This document shows positions 1 through 6,590 of a stretch of DNA of 8,383 nt, in pieces. How positions within the stretch are numbered: position 1 is the first letter of the stretch; the number at the start of each line of letters is the position of its first letter. The notes under the pieces were generated by a model. It was not told where the DNA came from. It did not search any database and saw only the letters and a program-made list of their open reading frames with translations. A program made the position numbers and the translations under genes. This stretch comes from Bacillota bacterium (GTDB lineage Bacteria > Bacillota > Syntrophomonadia > Syntrophomonadales > Syntrophomonadaceae), in contig JAGFXV010000057.1 of assembly GCA_017861475.1 (NCBI GenBank), positions 1 to 8,383 on the forward strand. The letters are read 5' to 3'.

Positions 1-556
1 TGTAATCTTCCCAATGAACGATAAAAAAGCCTGCCTGCTCCAATTTTTTACATAACGCATCCAGGTCATGCAATCCCCTCATGCAGCTGTTGATCGAATA
101 ACTGCCAAGTTGGATTGACGCTTCAGGATTTTTGGCATAAACATCAGTTATAAAGAACCAGCCCTTCTCCTTCAAAACACCATATACCTGCTGTATCACG
201 CTGTCCAGGCGATCCATCAGTGACAAGGTGCATTCAGCAAAGACCGCATCAAAGCATTCTTCAATAAAAGGTAGCTGCTCCCCTTTTCCCAGCAAGAAAC
301 TTGCAAACGGGTAACTTGCTTTAGCTTCCTCAATCAGTTTTTCGGAAGGATCAATTCCCACAGCTGCAATGCGGTACTTTTGATAAAGATAATTCACTGT
401 GGCCCCTCGTCCACAGCCCAGATCAAGAACGGTATCTCCGGAGGAAAGGCGGCAATACTGAACGCCGGTATCGGTCAATTTGAAACCGCCCGGCCTCAGC
501 GTATCTCCCATTACTTCCTGCACACAGCTGCTTTCGTATGCATTATGATTCTCCAA
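1..556 (-). CDS. trsM: Class I SAM-dependent methyltransferase (DVU_1556/TrsM-like), 3' end cut by window
   Basis: Read directly on the minus strand: 185 codons are visible and the stop lies beyond base 1. Residues 43-51 (VLDLGCGRG) are methyltransferase motif I, followed by an acidic SAM-ribose motif (GIDPSEKL), a motif IV-like segment (CFDAVFAECTLSLM) and a strand ending in FITDVY, so this is a Rossmann-fold SAM methyltransferase. The N-terminal stretch EVMGDTLRPGG and the later SCMRGLHDLDAL resemble, from memory, the methyltransferase found beside aldehyde oxidoreductase genes in Desulfovibrio (DVU_1556, called TrsM). Its substrate is unknown. I chose TTG at 556 because GGGGGA lies 7 nt upstream and the frame is closed by TAA at 577-575. 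ATG at 511 is a weaker alternative that would cut into the conserved N-terminus. ATG at 591 has a Shine-Dalgarno-like G run but is out of frame and stops early unless one G is added in the run at 565-569. It is probably the last visible gene of the polyferredoxin-led operon, 67 bp after the previous stop. Confidence 0.85.
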   Translation of the reverse strand, partial: MENHNAYESSCVQEVMGDTLRPGGFKLTDTGVQYCRLSSGDTVLDLGCGRGATVNYLYQKYRIAAVGIDPSEKLIEEAKASYPFASFLLGKGEQLPFIEECFDAVFAECTLSLMDRLDSVIQQVYGVLKEKGWFFITDVYAKNPEASIQLGSYSINSCMRGLHDLDALCKKLEQAGFFIVHWEDY

Positions 557-563
557 CCATTTA

Positions 564-569
564 TCCCCC
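564..569 (-). promoter_or_regulatory. Ribosome binding site supporting the TTG start at 556
   Basis: GGGGGA on the minus strand lies 7 nt before TTG 556. It decides the start because the only nearby upstream ATG (591) is in another frame. The same G run is where a one-base sequencing or biological indel would join the ATG 591 frame to the methyltransferase frame. Confidence 0.5.
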
Positions 570-623
570 AGACTTTATCCGTCTCCGGCATTTACCCCCA
601 AGCCGGGTTTCTGTCAATATTTC

Positions 624-2999
624 CTATTCCTTGTTAACTTCCATTCTGTGACTGTAAACGGATACGATTTGAATGGATCCTTCTTTTTCCAGGTAGCGCA
701 CCCAATAGGTCACATTGGCAATGCGATGATTGGCTAAATAACTTGAATCTTCGGGATTATAAAACCTTTCCCCGGTTTCCTGCGCATGTTTAATAACTTC
801 TTCAATATCCTCCAAAAGAATATACCGTTCATCCATAATGTTCCATACTTCTTCCGGAATGATTAGATTCCCCATTTTAAATAACTCGCTTTCCGTTGGC
901 TCTTCATGCCATAAATCTCTCAGTAATTTCTTTTTCAACTGTGCCCGGTTGGCATGTCTCTGTGAAAGATTAGGCATTTTTTTCTGCCCGATTTGATCCA
1001 AATTGTCTCCAAAAATCAGGTCAAGAATATGATAGGTTCTTTTCCCGCCCTCCACAAACAAATCTTTGCACATGGCGCAGTAAACCAAAAGATCTTCCTT
1101 GCTTTCGTTGATCCGATCCTGCACAAAGTCTTTGGCCTGGTCACGGTTGGCAAAGTAAACCAGTCCACCGTATCCGCAGCATTTTGTTTGTTCCTTGGCA
1201 TATTTCAGTTCCTGTATTTCATAGCCAAGTTTTACCGTAATATTTCGCAGACTCTCGTGGATATTCTTATTATGCCTGGTAGAGCAGGCATCATGAACAT
1301 TTAAAATATGACCCTTCCCTTTTCGAGCCGTTTCCGGCAGTCCATAACTATCAAAGATTTCCCATAAAGACATAAAAGGAATATCGGGAAGATATTTTTC
1401 AAAGATGCCGCAACAGCTTGAACAAGCCAGAACAAAAGTGGGTTTGCCCATGTCGACCCATACGTCTCTGATCCTTTGAATATTATCCTTCATCAAATCC
1501 TGTCTGCCACCCCAGTCAGCGGGGGCGCCGCAGCAGCCAAGCATGAGCCCGACGCCTTCTTTGATCCTGGACAGAAGGTATTTATATGCTTCTTCAACAT
1601 ACTCCGGATAGGATGCTGAAAGCTGGCATCCGGGGTAAAACAAATAATCCACCTTTTCCGTACCGGGCGGATCCCCTTTGAAAATGGACTGTGCATAATT
1701 GGAAAAGGTAATGCGCGGGTAGGTAAACAATTCTTTTTTTCTCATCTCGAGTTGATCTTCCGGAATCGGCGGAGGCGATTTCACCATAAAGAACTGACTG
1801 CTGTTGCTGAATTCCATATCCTTCAGCGCAAAATCATGGGCAGAAGGAGGCATTTTGCCCTTCTCGGTCATACTTTCCCTGGTCTCCTGTATGATATCCT
1901 TCATGCTGATGTCCACATGACATTGTTCATCGCACAACCCGCACATCGTACAGGAATTTATCATTTTATTGGCGTACCGTGTACCCATGAAGGTAGCTTC
2001 GTTATGAATGATCTGCCGGATATAATTTTTGGGATTCATAGTAAACTTCTGCATATGGCTGCAGGAATCAATACATTTTGTACATCTGCATTGAAAGCAT
2101 CGTGCGGCTTCATTGACAGCCTCATCTTCACTGTATACGTCAGTGGTTTTTACAACTGGTGCTGCAGGTTCGATCCCATCCGTTTCATATTTAAGGGGTG
2201 TTTCACATGATCCTTCCCCTTCCCTGGCAACGGTCATGGAAATTCCCTTAACGTGTCTTTCTATAGAGGCTGCAGCCCTTTTGCCTGAACTGACCGATAA
2301 AATGATCGAGCCATTTTGGTACAAAAGTCTTCCGCCGGCAAAAAGAGATGAATGCTGTACCTGAAAAGTCTCGGGATTGATTTGCAGATTTTCATCCCAT
2401 TCGCCCGTAGCAAGGTAAACCGCATTGTACTCGTTTATAATCTCTTTTAACTCTTTTGGGCCGATCGTCCTGTTAATTACTTCAATACCTAACTTGTCAA
2501 TGATTTGAAGTTCTTCTTCTATAACATCCTTGTCAAGGATTGCACTTTCGTAATCCCACAATCTGCCGCCCAGTTTATCCGACTTTTCATAAATTGTGAC
2601 CTTAAACCCTTTTCTGTCAAGTTCCAATGCAGCCGTGATCCCGCTTGGACCTCCTCCGATCACAGCAGCCTTGCCAGCCTTCTTGGCAACAGACAGTGCT
2701 TTTTTAGGAGGGGTGTACCCATGTTTTACTGCTGCTTTCTCAAGCTCGGAGATTCTTATCGCTCCGCCGGCAGCCTCTCTTACACATACGCTTTCACAGG
2801 GATGATCACAAATCATGCCGAGCACTCTTGCAAAAGGCATTCGTTTCTCCAATATTTTATAAGCCTTGTTAAAGTCGCCTTTTTCCATCTCTGCTACAAA
2901 TGCTGCCACATCAACGTGAATAGGACACCATGCGCTACATGCTGCAGGTTCATCATAAATACATCTGTCACCCGTTATCAGAAGCTTTTCATTGTCCAT
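624..2999 (-). CDS. FAD / [4Fe-4S] / HdrB-like (CCG-domain) oxidoreductase, GltD-related
   Basis: 791 aa, probably cytoplasmic; no signal peptide or membrane segment seen. Domains in order: a GltD/DPD-type N-terminal Fe-S domain (Cys13, 21, 25, 64, 68, 72); an FAD Rossmann motif VIGGGPSG at 113-120 followed by IYEK and LGGR; ATG at 197-199; a central ferredoxin-like segment with nine Cys (301, 304, 306, 309, 313; 350, 353, 356, 360); then two CCG domains like HdrB/GlpC (Cys458, 489/490, 526, 529; Cys572, 607/608, 641, 644), which in HdrB hold non-cubane [4Fe-4S] clusters. A C-terminal region of about 110 residues is unrecognised. The NADPH-binding half of GltD is absent: ATG at 197-199 is followed almost at once by SLFAGG, and the usual Asp after AGG is Arg224. 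I chose ATG 2999 over the in-frame codon at 3044 because TGGAGG sits 9 nt upstream and the extra 15 residues overlap a hairpin repeat. Similar proteins are named pyridine nucleotide-disulfide oxidoreductase/dicluster-binding (memory). Its role as electron acceptor of the aldehyde oxidoreductase is inferred from the neighbourhood. Confidence 0.88.
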   Translation of the reverse strand: MDNEKLLITGDRCIYDEPAACSAWCPIHVDVAAFVAEMEKGDFNKAYKILEKRMPFARVLGMICDHPCESVCVREAAGGAIRISELEKAAVKHGYTPPKKALSVAKKAGKAAVIGGGPSGITAALELDRKGFKVTIYEKSDKLGGRLWDYESAILDKDVIEEELQIIDKLGIEVINRTIGPKELKEIINEYNAVYLATGEWDENLQINPETFQVQHSSLFAGGRLLYQNGSIILSVSSGKRAAASIERHVKGISMTVAREGEGSCETPLKYETDGIEPAAPVVKTTDVYSEDEAVNEAARCFQCRCTKCIDSCSHMQKFTMNPKNYIRQIIHNEATFMGTRYANKMINSCTMCGLCDEQCHVDISMKDIIQETRESMTEKGKMPPSAHDFALKDMEFSNSSQFFMVKSPPPIPEDQLEMRKKELFTYPRITFSNYAQSIFKGDPPGTEKVDYLFYPGCQLSASYPEYVEEAYKYLLSRIKEGVGLMLGCCGAPADWGGRQDLMKDNIQRIRDVWVDMGKPTFVLACSSCCGIFEKYLPDIPFMSLWEIFDSYGLPETARKGKGHILNVHDACSTRHNKNIHESLRNITVKLGYEIQELKYAKEQTKCCGYGGLVYFANRDQAKDFVQDRINESKEDLLVYCAMCKDLFVEGGKRTYHILDLIFGDNLDQIGQKKMPNLSQRHANRAQLKKKLLRDLWHEEPTESELFKMGNLIIPEEVWNIMDERYILLEDIEEVIKHAQETGERFYNPEDSSYLANHRIANVTYWVRYLEKEGSIQIVSVYSHRMEVNKE

Positions 3000-3008
3000 T
3001 GACAAGTA

Positions 3009-3014
3009 CCTCCA
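3009..3014 (-). promoter_or_regulatory. Ribosome binding site fixing the start at 2999
   Basis: TGGAGG on the minus strand, 9 nt before ATG 2999. The longer reading from 3044 would place this site inside the coding region and start within the hairpin repeat, with no comparable site upstream. Confidence 0.75.
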
Positions 3015-3031
3015 GGCTAAGATTTTAGCAA

Positions 3032-3070
3032 ACAGAGCAAACAAGAGGACCGTCCCCTTGTTTGCTCTGT
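3032..3070. repeat. 39-nt hairpin / REP-like intergenic palindrome
   Basis: The two arms, 3032-3045 and 3057-3070, are perfect 14-nt inverted repeats, and the 11-nt centre (3046-3056, AGGACCGTCCC on plus) can pair further as GGA/TCC around a 3-nt loop. It lies between the aldehyde oxidoreductase stop (3092) and the ribosome binding site of the next gene. No T run follows on either strand, so it does not look like an intrinsic terminator. The GAGGACCGTCCCC core resembles a dispersed palindrome I recall from several clostridial genomes, but this cannot be confirmed here. It could act as an mRNA-stabilising or processing element between the two cistrons. Confidence 0.8.
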
Positions 3071-3091
3071 GTTTGGTTTGGATTCTAATTT

Positions 3092-5821
3092 TTAAAGATT
3101 TTTCAAGCCTTCCAGAACCTTTTCCGGATATGCCGGTAACTGCGTTATACGAACTCCGGTAGCATTGTATATGGCATTGATAATCGCTGCATGCGGAGCT
3201 GACAGAGGCATTTCTCCAGCACCTGCCTGACCATTATAGGCAAGTGGTCTGGGCGTCTCCTGGTGAATCAGAACGATATCGTCAGGAACATCTTTAATCT
3301 CCGGGATTCCACAGCCTATAAGGCTGGTATGCTTTTTCAGATCTTCAAAGTCTTCGCTAAGTGCAAGACCTATTCCCTGTACAAGACCACCGTAAAGCTG
3401 ACCATCAACAACCAATCTGTTTATTATCGTACCGCAGTCGGATGCCAGGGTGAGTTTTTCGACTTTGGTTTTTCCTGTTGTGGTATCAACCGCAACTTCT
3501 GCCAGAAGCACACCATACATGTAGATCGGGAATGGATTTCCCTGTCCTGTTTCCACATCACATGCAGTGCATGGTGCAGTCCATTTTCCATCATATTTTG
3601 TCGGCTTCTTTTCATTAATCATTTCTTTGTATGATCTGAAAGTACCATCCGGTTTTCTTAGCGCATCCATGAGATTTCTGCAGGCATCTGTTGTAGCATT
3701 ACCTGTCATAACGTTTGAACGGCTTCCACCTGCAGGTCCGCTGTTCGGTGTACATCTCATATCATTTAAAATAAGTTTAATTTGCTCAGGCTTTATTCCC
3801 AATGGCCGTAATGATTCATAGGCAATGGTCAGTGTTCCCATATCTGCGCCCTGGCCATGGTCTTCCCATGAATTCCCCACGGTAACTCCTTCTGGTGTTA
3901 TCTCTGCCCATGCTTCCGAGGAATCTGCACCATCAAGTCCACAGCCATACTCAAGCAGTGATACGCCTACACCATATTTGATATCCCCGCCTTTTGCATT
4001 CTTGGCATCAGCATTCTTTTTGGCCTCCAGGTAAGCAGGTCTTAATTTGTCAATTAACCCCGGGAAAGCAATGACATCAGGTGCACAACCGGTTGGTGTG
4101 GTGTCGCCTTCTCTATATACGTTTTTATACCTTAACTCTAATGGATCAATTCCGATTTTTTCTGCCAGTTCATCCATCAATACCTCTGATGAGAACAAGC
4201 TCTGCGGTGAACCATAACCTCTGAAAGCTGAACCCCATGCATGGTTTGTAGCAACTGTTCTGCCTTCACCTCTGATATTGGGAATATTGTAACCAGCGCC
4301 GATGAACTGGTGACCTCTCATGGTAACAAGGTCGCCAAACTCCATGTACGGGCCATGGTCACACGACCAGTCTGATTCCATGGCAACAAGTTTTCCATCC
4401 TTATTAGCACCCATCTTGAGATTGATAAAGAATGGTGATCTTTTTCCTGTATAAGTGATCTGCTGATACATGCTGAATTCGAGGTATACAGGTCTCTTTG
4501 TAACAAGTGCAGCAACACCCAGCAGACCTTCCATGGTCGGACTGAATTTATATCCAAATGTTCCTCCTGCATTATTCTGTACAATGAATAATTTTTCCAA
4601 AGGAACTCCAATACCTTCTGCAACCATCAAGGCATGCAGATGGATACCAATACTCTTTGAATGAACAATTAAATTTTCTTTTTCATCAAGGTAGGCAAAC
4701 CCTACATCCGGCTCAATAGGAAGGTGTGGCTGTCTGCCAACATAAAAATCATCCTCAACCACATATGCCAGGTTTTTCATTAAAGGTGCGGTTTCCTTGC
4801 CTTTGACTGTCTTGGTTTCAAAATATATATTGGGAGTACCGGGATGAATTTCAATGGCATCTTCAGCCATCGCTGCAGGTGCACTCATATATGCCGGCAG
4901 TTCTTCCAATTCAACCTTGACTTTTGCGGCTGCCTGCTCTGCCTGGTAAGGAGTATCTGCAAGAACCATGGCAATGGCATCACCAAACTGGAATACCTTG
5001 GTGTCATTAAGAATTGGTCTTTCTTTACCGTCTCCTTTGTTCTGCGGAAATGCCAAACCATTGATTCTGTTTGTTCCGGGAACGTCCTTATAGGTTAAAA
5101 CCTTGAATACGCCCGGCATTTTCTCGGCTTCTTTCGTATCTATGGAAAGAATATTGGCATGAGATACGGTCGCTTGTACAAGTTTGATATGCAGCGTATT
5201 TTTAGGAAGTTCTTTTATCTGCAGATCTGCACCGTAATCCCAGGTTCCGGTAACTTTTGCTTCAGCGGATGGGCGGATTGCTTTTGTCCCAATCATACTG
5301 TCGCCATCCTTCAGTTTAACCCACAGATCTTCTTTTTGAATCTCACCTCTCATTAGCCGGGCAGCATCCATAACTGCATCCACCAATGGTTTGTATCCTG
5401 TACATCTGCAGAGATTTCTGTTTTTCTGGAACCAATCTCTTACATCTTCTCTGGTTGGGTCCGGGTTGTGGTCCAATAAAGATTTGGCAGATACAATGAA
5501 TCCTGGAGTACAGAAACCGCACTGCGCTGCTCCGTGAACCATCCAGGCAAGCTGAAGCGGGTGCAGGTTATCTTTTGTGCCTACGCCTTCGATCGTAATG
5601 ATCTGTGCACCATCGGGGATTCTTTCCATTGAGTAAAGGCAAGATCTTACCGGCATACCATCCCATATAACCGTGCATGCACCGCATTCTCCCAATCCGC
5701 CGCAACCAAGCTTGGTTCCTGTGAGCAAGAGTTGTTTTCTTAATACATTTGCCAGGGTTTCTTGGGGGTCTGCCTTGATATTCTTTTTAACTCCGTTAAT
5801 AAACAAGGTTTTATTAATCAA
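3092..5821 (-). CDS. Mop-type molybdopterin-dependent aldehyde oxidoreductase (xanthine oxidase family)
   Basis: 909 aa from TTG 5821, against 907 for Desulfovibrio gigas Mop, which it matches over its whole length (alignment from memory). Expected reaction: oxidation of aldehydes to carboxylic acids at a Mo centre, with electrons leaving through two [2Fe-2S] clusters in the same chain. Residues 1-78 are a plant-type ferredoxin domain (Cys40, 46, 49, 61). Residues about 80-155 are the helical [2Fe-2S] domain (QCGFCTPG Cys101/104, CRCTG Cys138/140). The Mo-binding part includes GGTFGYKF (Phe422), AFRGYG (532-537), GPAGGSR (695-701) and GAGEMPL with the catalytic Glu870, equivalent to D. gigas Glu869. 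No FAD domain and no signal peptide are present, so it should be a cytoplasmic single-chain enzyme. The D. gigas enzyme carries molybdopterin cytosine dinucleotide. Start: TTG 5821 has AAGGAG 9 nt upstream and aligns with the D. gigas start. ATG 5830 abuts AAGGAG with no spacer and would give 912 aa. One oddity is Cx5C rather than Cx4C between the first two cluster ligands. Aldehyde specificity cannot be read from sequence. Confidence 0.95.
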   Translation of the reverse strand: MINKTLFINGVKKNIKADPQETLANVLRKQLLLTGTKLGCGGLGECGACTVIWDGMPVRSCLYSMERIPDGAQIITIEGVGTKDNLHPLQLAWMVHGAAQCGFCTPGFIVSAKSLLDHNPDPTREDVRDWFQKNRNLCRCTGYKPLVDAVMDAARLMRGEIQKEDLWVKLKDGDSMIGTKAIRPSAEAKVTGTWDYGADLQIKELPKNTLHIKLVQATVSHANILSIDTKEAEKMPGVFKVLTYKDVPGTNRINGLAFPQNKGDGKERPILNDTKVFQFGDAIAMVLADTPYQAEQAAAKVKVELEELPAYMSAPAAMAEDAIEIHPGTPNIYFETKTVKGKETAPLMKNLAYVVEDDFYVGRQPHLPIEPDVGFAYLDEKENLIVHSKSIGIHLHALMVAEGIGVPLEKLFIVQNNAGGTFGYKFSPTMEGLLGVAALVTKRPVYLEFSMYQQITYTGKRSPFFINLKMGANKDGKLVAMESDWSCDHGPYMEFGDLVTMRGHQFIGAGYNIPNIRGEGRTVATNHAWGSAFRGYGSPQSLFSSEVLMDELAEKIGIDPLELRYKNVYREGDTTPTGCAPDVIAFPGLIDKLRPAYLEAKKNADAKNAKGGDIKYGVGVSLLEYGCGLDGADSSEAWAEITPEGVTVGNSWEDHGQGADMGTLTIAYESLRPLGIKPEQIKLILNDMRCTPNSGPAGGSRSNVMTGNATTDACRNLMDALRKPDGTFRSYKEMINEKKPTKYDGKWTAPCTACDVETGQGNPFPIYMYGVLLAEVAVDTTTGKTKVEKLTLASDCGTIINRLVVDGQLYGGLVQGIGLALSEDFEDLKKHTSLIGCGIPEIKDVPDDIVLIHQETPRPLAYNGQAGAGEMPLSAPHAAIINAIYNATGVRITQLPAYPEKVLEGLKNL

Positions 5822-5830
5822 AGTGATCAT

Positions 5831-5836
5831 CTCCTT
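5831..5836 (-). promoter_or_regulatory. Ribosome binding site favouring the TTG start at 5821
   Basis: AAGGAG on the minus strand. It ends immediately before ATG 5830 but 9 nt before TTG 5821, a normal distance, and the TTG start also matches the N-terminus of D. gigas Mop. Confidence 0.65.
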
Positions 5837-5875
5837 TTTTTTAACACTATTTAATATTGCCTGCTTGAACCGAAT

Positions 5876-6322
5876 CTATTGAATTTCCTCAAATAATTCT
5901 TTAAATTTTGAGGCCAGTACCTTTTTCTTGCTAATATTGGATACAGTACCATCAATGTACTCTAATGTTCTTGTGGGACAGTATTTTGCGCATAATGGGT
6001 TTGCGTCGCACAGATCACATTTCATTATTTTCTTTTCTGCATTGCTGTAATGAATATTTCCCATAGAGCAGGCGACCATACACATTTTGCAGCCAATACA
6101 TTTTTTCTGATCTACTACAACCGCCCCGATCTGGTCCCTGTAGATAGCCTCAACAGGACATACCTTCATACACGCAGCGTCTTCACACTGCACACACATG
6201 ATAGGCACTGAAATCTCCACTTCTTCAAAATGAATTACATTAACTGCATCATTCGGGCAAACTGCCTCACAGGTCTTGCAATTGTTGCATAGCTTGGGGG
6301 AAATCATTAAGATTTTGCTCAT
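5876..6322 (-). CDS. Four-cluster [4Fe-4S] polyferredoxin (HycB/CooF/DmsB-like electron-transfer subunit)
   Basis: 148 aa with sixteen cysteines in four groups: 12/15/18/22, 43/46/51/55, 75/78/81/85 and 102/105/111/115. The second group has the longer Cx2Cx4Cx3C spacing and the fourth Cx2Cx5Cx3C, as in iron-sulfur subunits of molybdenum enzymes and formate hydrogenlyase (HycB, DmsB, CooF families). Ligands usually pair between groups, giving four [4Fe-4S] clusters. There is no twin-arginine signal or membrane helix, so it should be cytoplasmic. The start ATG 6322 has AGGGAA about 5 nt upstream, and a stronger AAGGAGG lies farther up beyond a hairpin. It is the first gene after the sigma-54 promoter, 54 bp before the aldehyde oxidoreductase start, so it probably carries electrons between that enzyme and a partner such as the downstream FAD/HdrB-like protein (inferred). 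The C-terminus, after about residue 125, is Lys-rich and has no recognised motif. Confidence 0.92.
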   Translation of the reverse strand: MSKILMISPKLCNNCKTCEAVCPNDAVNVIHFEEVEISVPIMCVQCEDAACMKVCPVEAIYRDQIGAVVVDQKKCIGCKMCMVACSMGNIHYSNAEKKIMKCDLCDANPLCAKYCPTRTLEYIDGTVSNISKKKVLASKFKELFEEIQ

Positions 6323-6330
6323 AATATTCC

Positions 6331-6367
6331 CTGGTTACCGCACTTGCGATACCAGTTGCACCTCCTT
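6331..6367 (-). promoter_or_regulatory. Leader hairpin with distal Shine-Dalgarno before the polyferredoxin gene
   Basis: On the minus strand, AAGGAGG (6367-6361) is followed by a 25-nt imperfect hairpin (6355-6331): CTGGT pairs with ACCAG, ATCGC pairs with GCGGT through one G.T wobble, with one bulged A and an AAGT loop. ATG 6322 follows 8 nt later. The best Shine-Dalgarno is thus 38 nt from the start in linear sequence but only about 13 nt away if the hairpin folds. The nearer AGGGAA partly overlaps the hairpin base. Either a structure-bridged site or a decoy is possible. Confidence 0.4.
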
Positions 6368-6390
6368 AAATTTGATTCGTTATACTTTGT

Positions 6391-6441
6391 TGTTGGCAAA
6401 ACTACTTTCAGTAACTTTTAAGAGCAATATTCGTGCCAACA
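6391..6441. repeat. 8-bp inverted repeat spanning the -24 element and transcription start region
   Basis: TGTTGGCA (6391-6398) and TGCCAACA (6434-6441) are exact inverted repeats 35 bp apart. The distal arm overlaps the TGGC of the -24 promoter element. It could be a regulator site or a chance match. Confidence 0.3.
6423..6438 (-). promoter_or_regulatory. Sigma-54 (RpoN) -24/-12 promoter
   Basis: The minus strand reads TGGCACGAATATTGCT, an exact match to the -24/-12 consensus TGGCAC-N5-TTGCW with the required GG to GC spacing. Transcription should start near 6412, giving a leader of about 90 nt before the polyferredoxin ATG at 6322. Because sigma-54 polymerase needs an ATP-driven enhancer-binding protein, the polyferredoxin, aldehyde oxidoreductase, FAD/HdrB-like and methyltransferase genes are probably induced together by a specific signal. 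The activator gene is not in the window. Confidence 0.85.
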
Positions 6442-6496
6442 TCTTTTCTCGCTGGAAACACGGAAGTATCCGAATATATTTATTATTTTTATAAAT

Positions 6497-6556
6497 CGTT
6501 CCGTTCTGGAGCAGTAATTTGTGTTGCATATTAGAACACTGTTCTTTTTCGGAACA
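6497..6556. promoter_or_regulatory. Candidate enhancer-binding-protein sites (GAACA/TGTTC dyads)
   Basis: The perfect dyad AGAACACTGTTCT (6533-6545) overlaps a second dyad TGTTC-N7-GAACA (6540-6556), giving three alternating half-sites. Two direct GTTCY half-sites follow at 6498-6502 and 6503-6507. They lie about 60-120 bp upstream of the -24 element, the usual place for activator sites of sigma-54 promoters. A very AT-rich stretch at about 6473-6496 between them and the promoter could serve as a bend. The protein that binds is unknown. Confidence 0.55.
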
Positions 6557-6590
6557 ATTAATGTTTTAAATGACTTCTAAATTTCTCTGG

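Noticed and set aside
380..637. Plus-strand open frame opposite the methyltransferase
   Set aside because: It is antisense to conserved methyltransferase codons and has no recognisable domain, so it is a shadow frame.
3000..3044. N-terminal extension of the FAD/HdrB-like protein (15 extra residues)
   Set aside because: It overlaps the hairpin repeat and the TGGAGG ribosome binding site. ATG 2999 begins just before the conserved N-terminal Fe-S domain.
3032..3070. Hairpin as a rho-independent terminator
   Set aside because: Neither strand has a T run after the stem, and the downstream gene follows within about 35 nt in the same direction.
3092..5821. Several plus- and minus-strand frames inside the aldehyde oxidoreductase gene
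   Set aside because: All lie in alternative frames of a gene that aligns end to end with D. gigas Mop. None has its own convincing domain.
6276..6494. Plus-strand 72-codon frame in the regulatory gap
   Set aside because: It runs through the start of the polyferredoxin gene and the sigma-54 promoter in antisense, and its protein has no recognisable features.
6323..6590. Possible molybdenum-cofactor riboswitch in the leader
   Set aside because: Only about 90 nt follow the predicted transcript start. I see one short hairpin and no multi-helix arrangement like the known Moco element.
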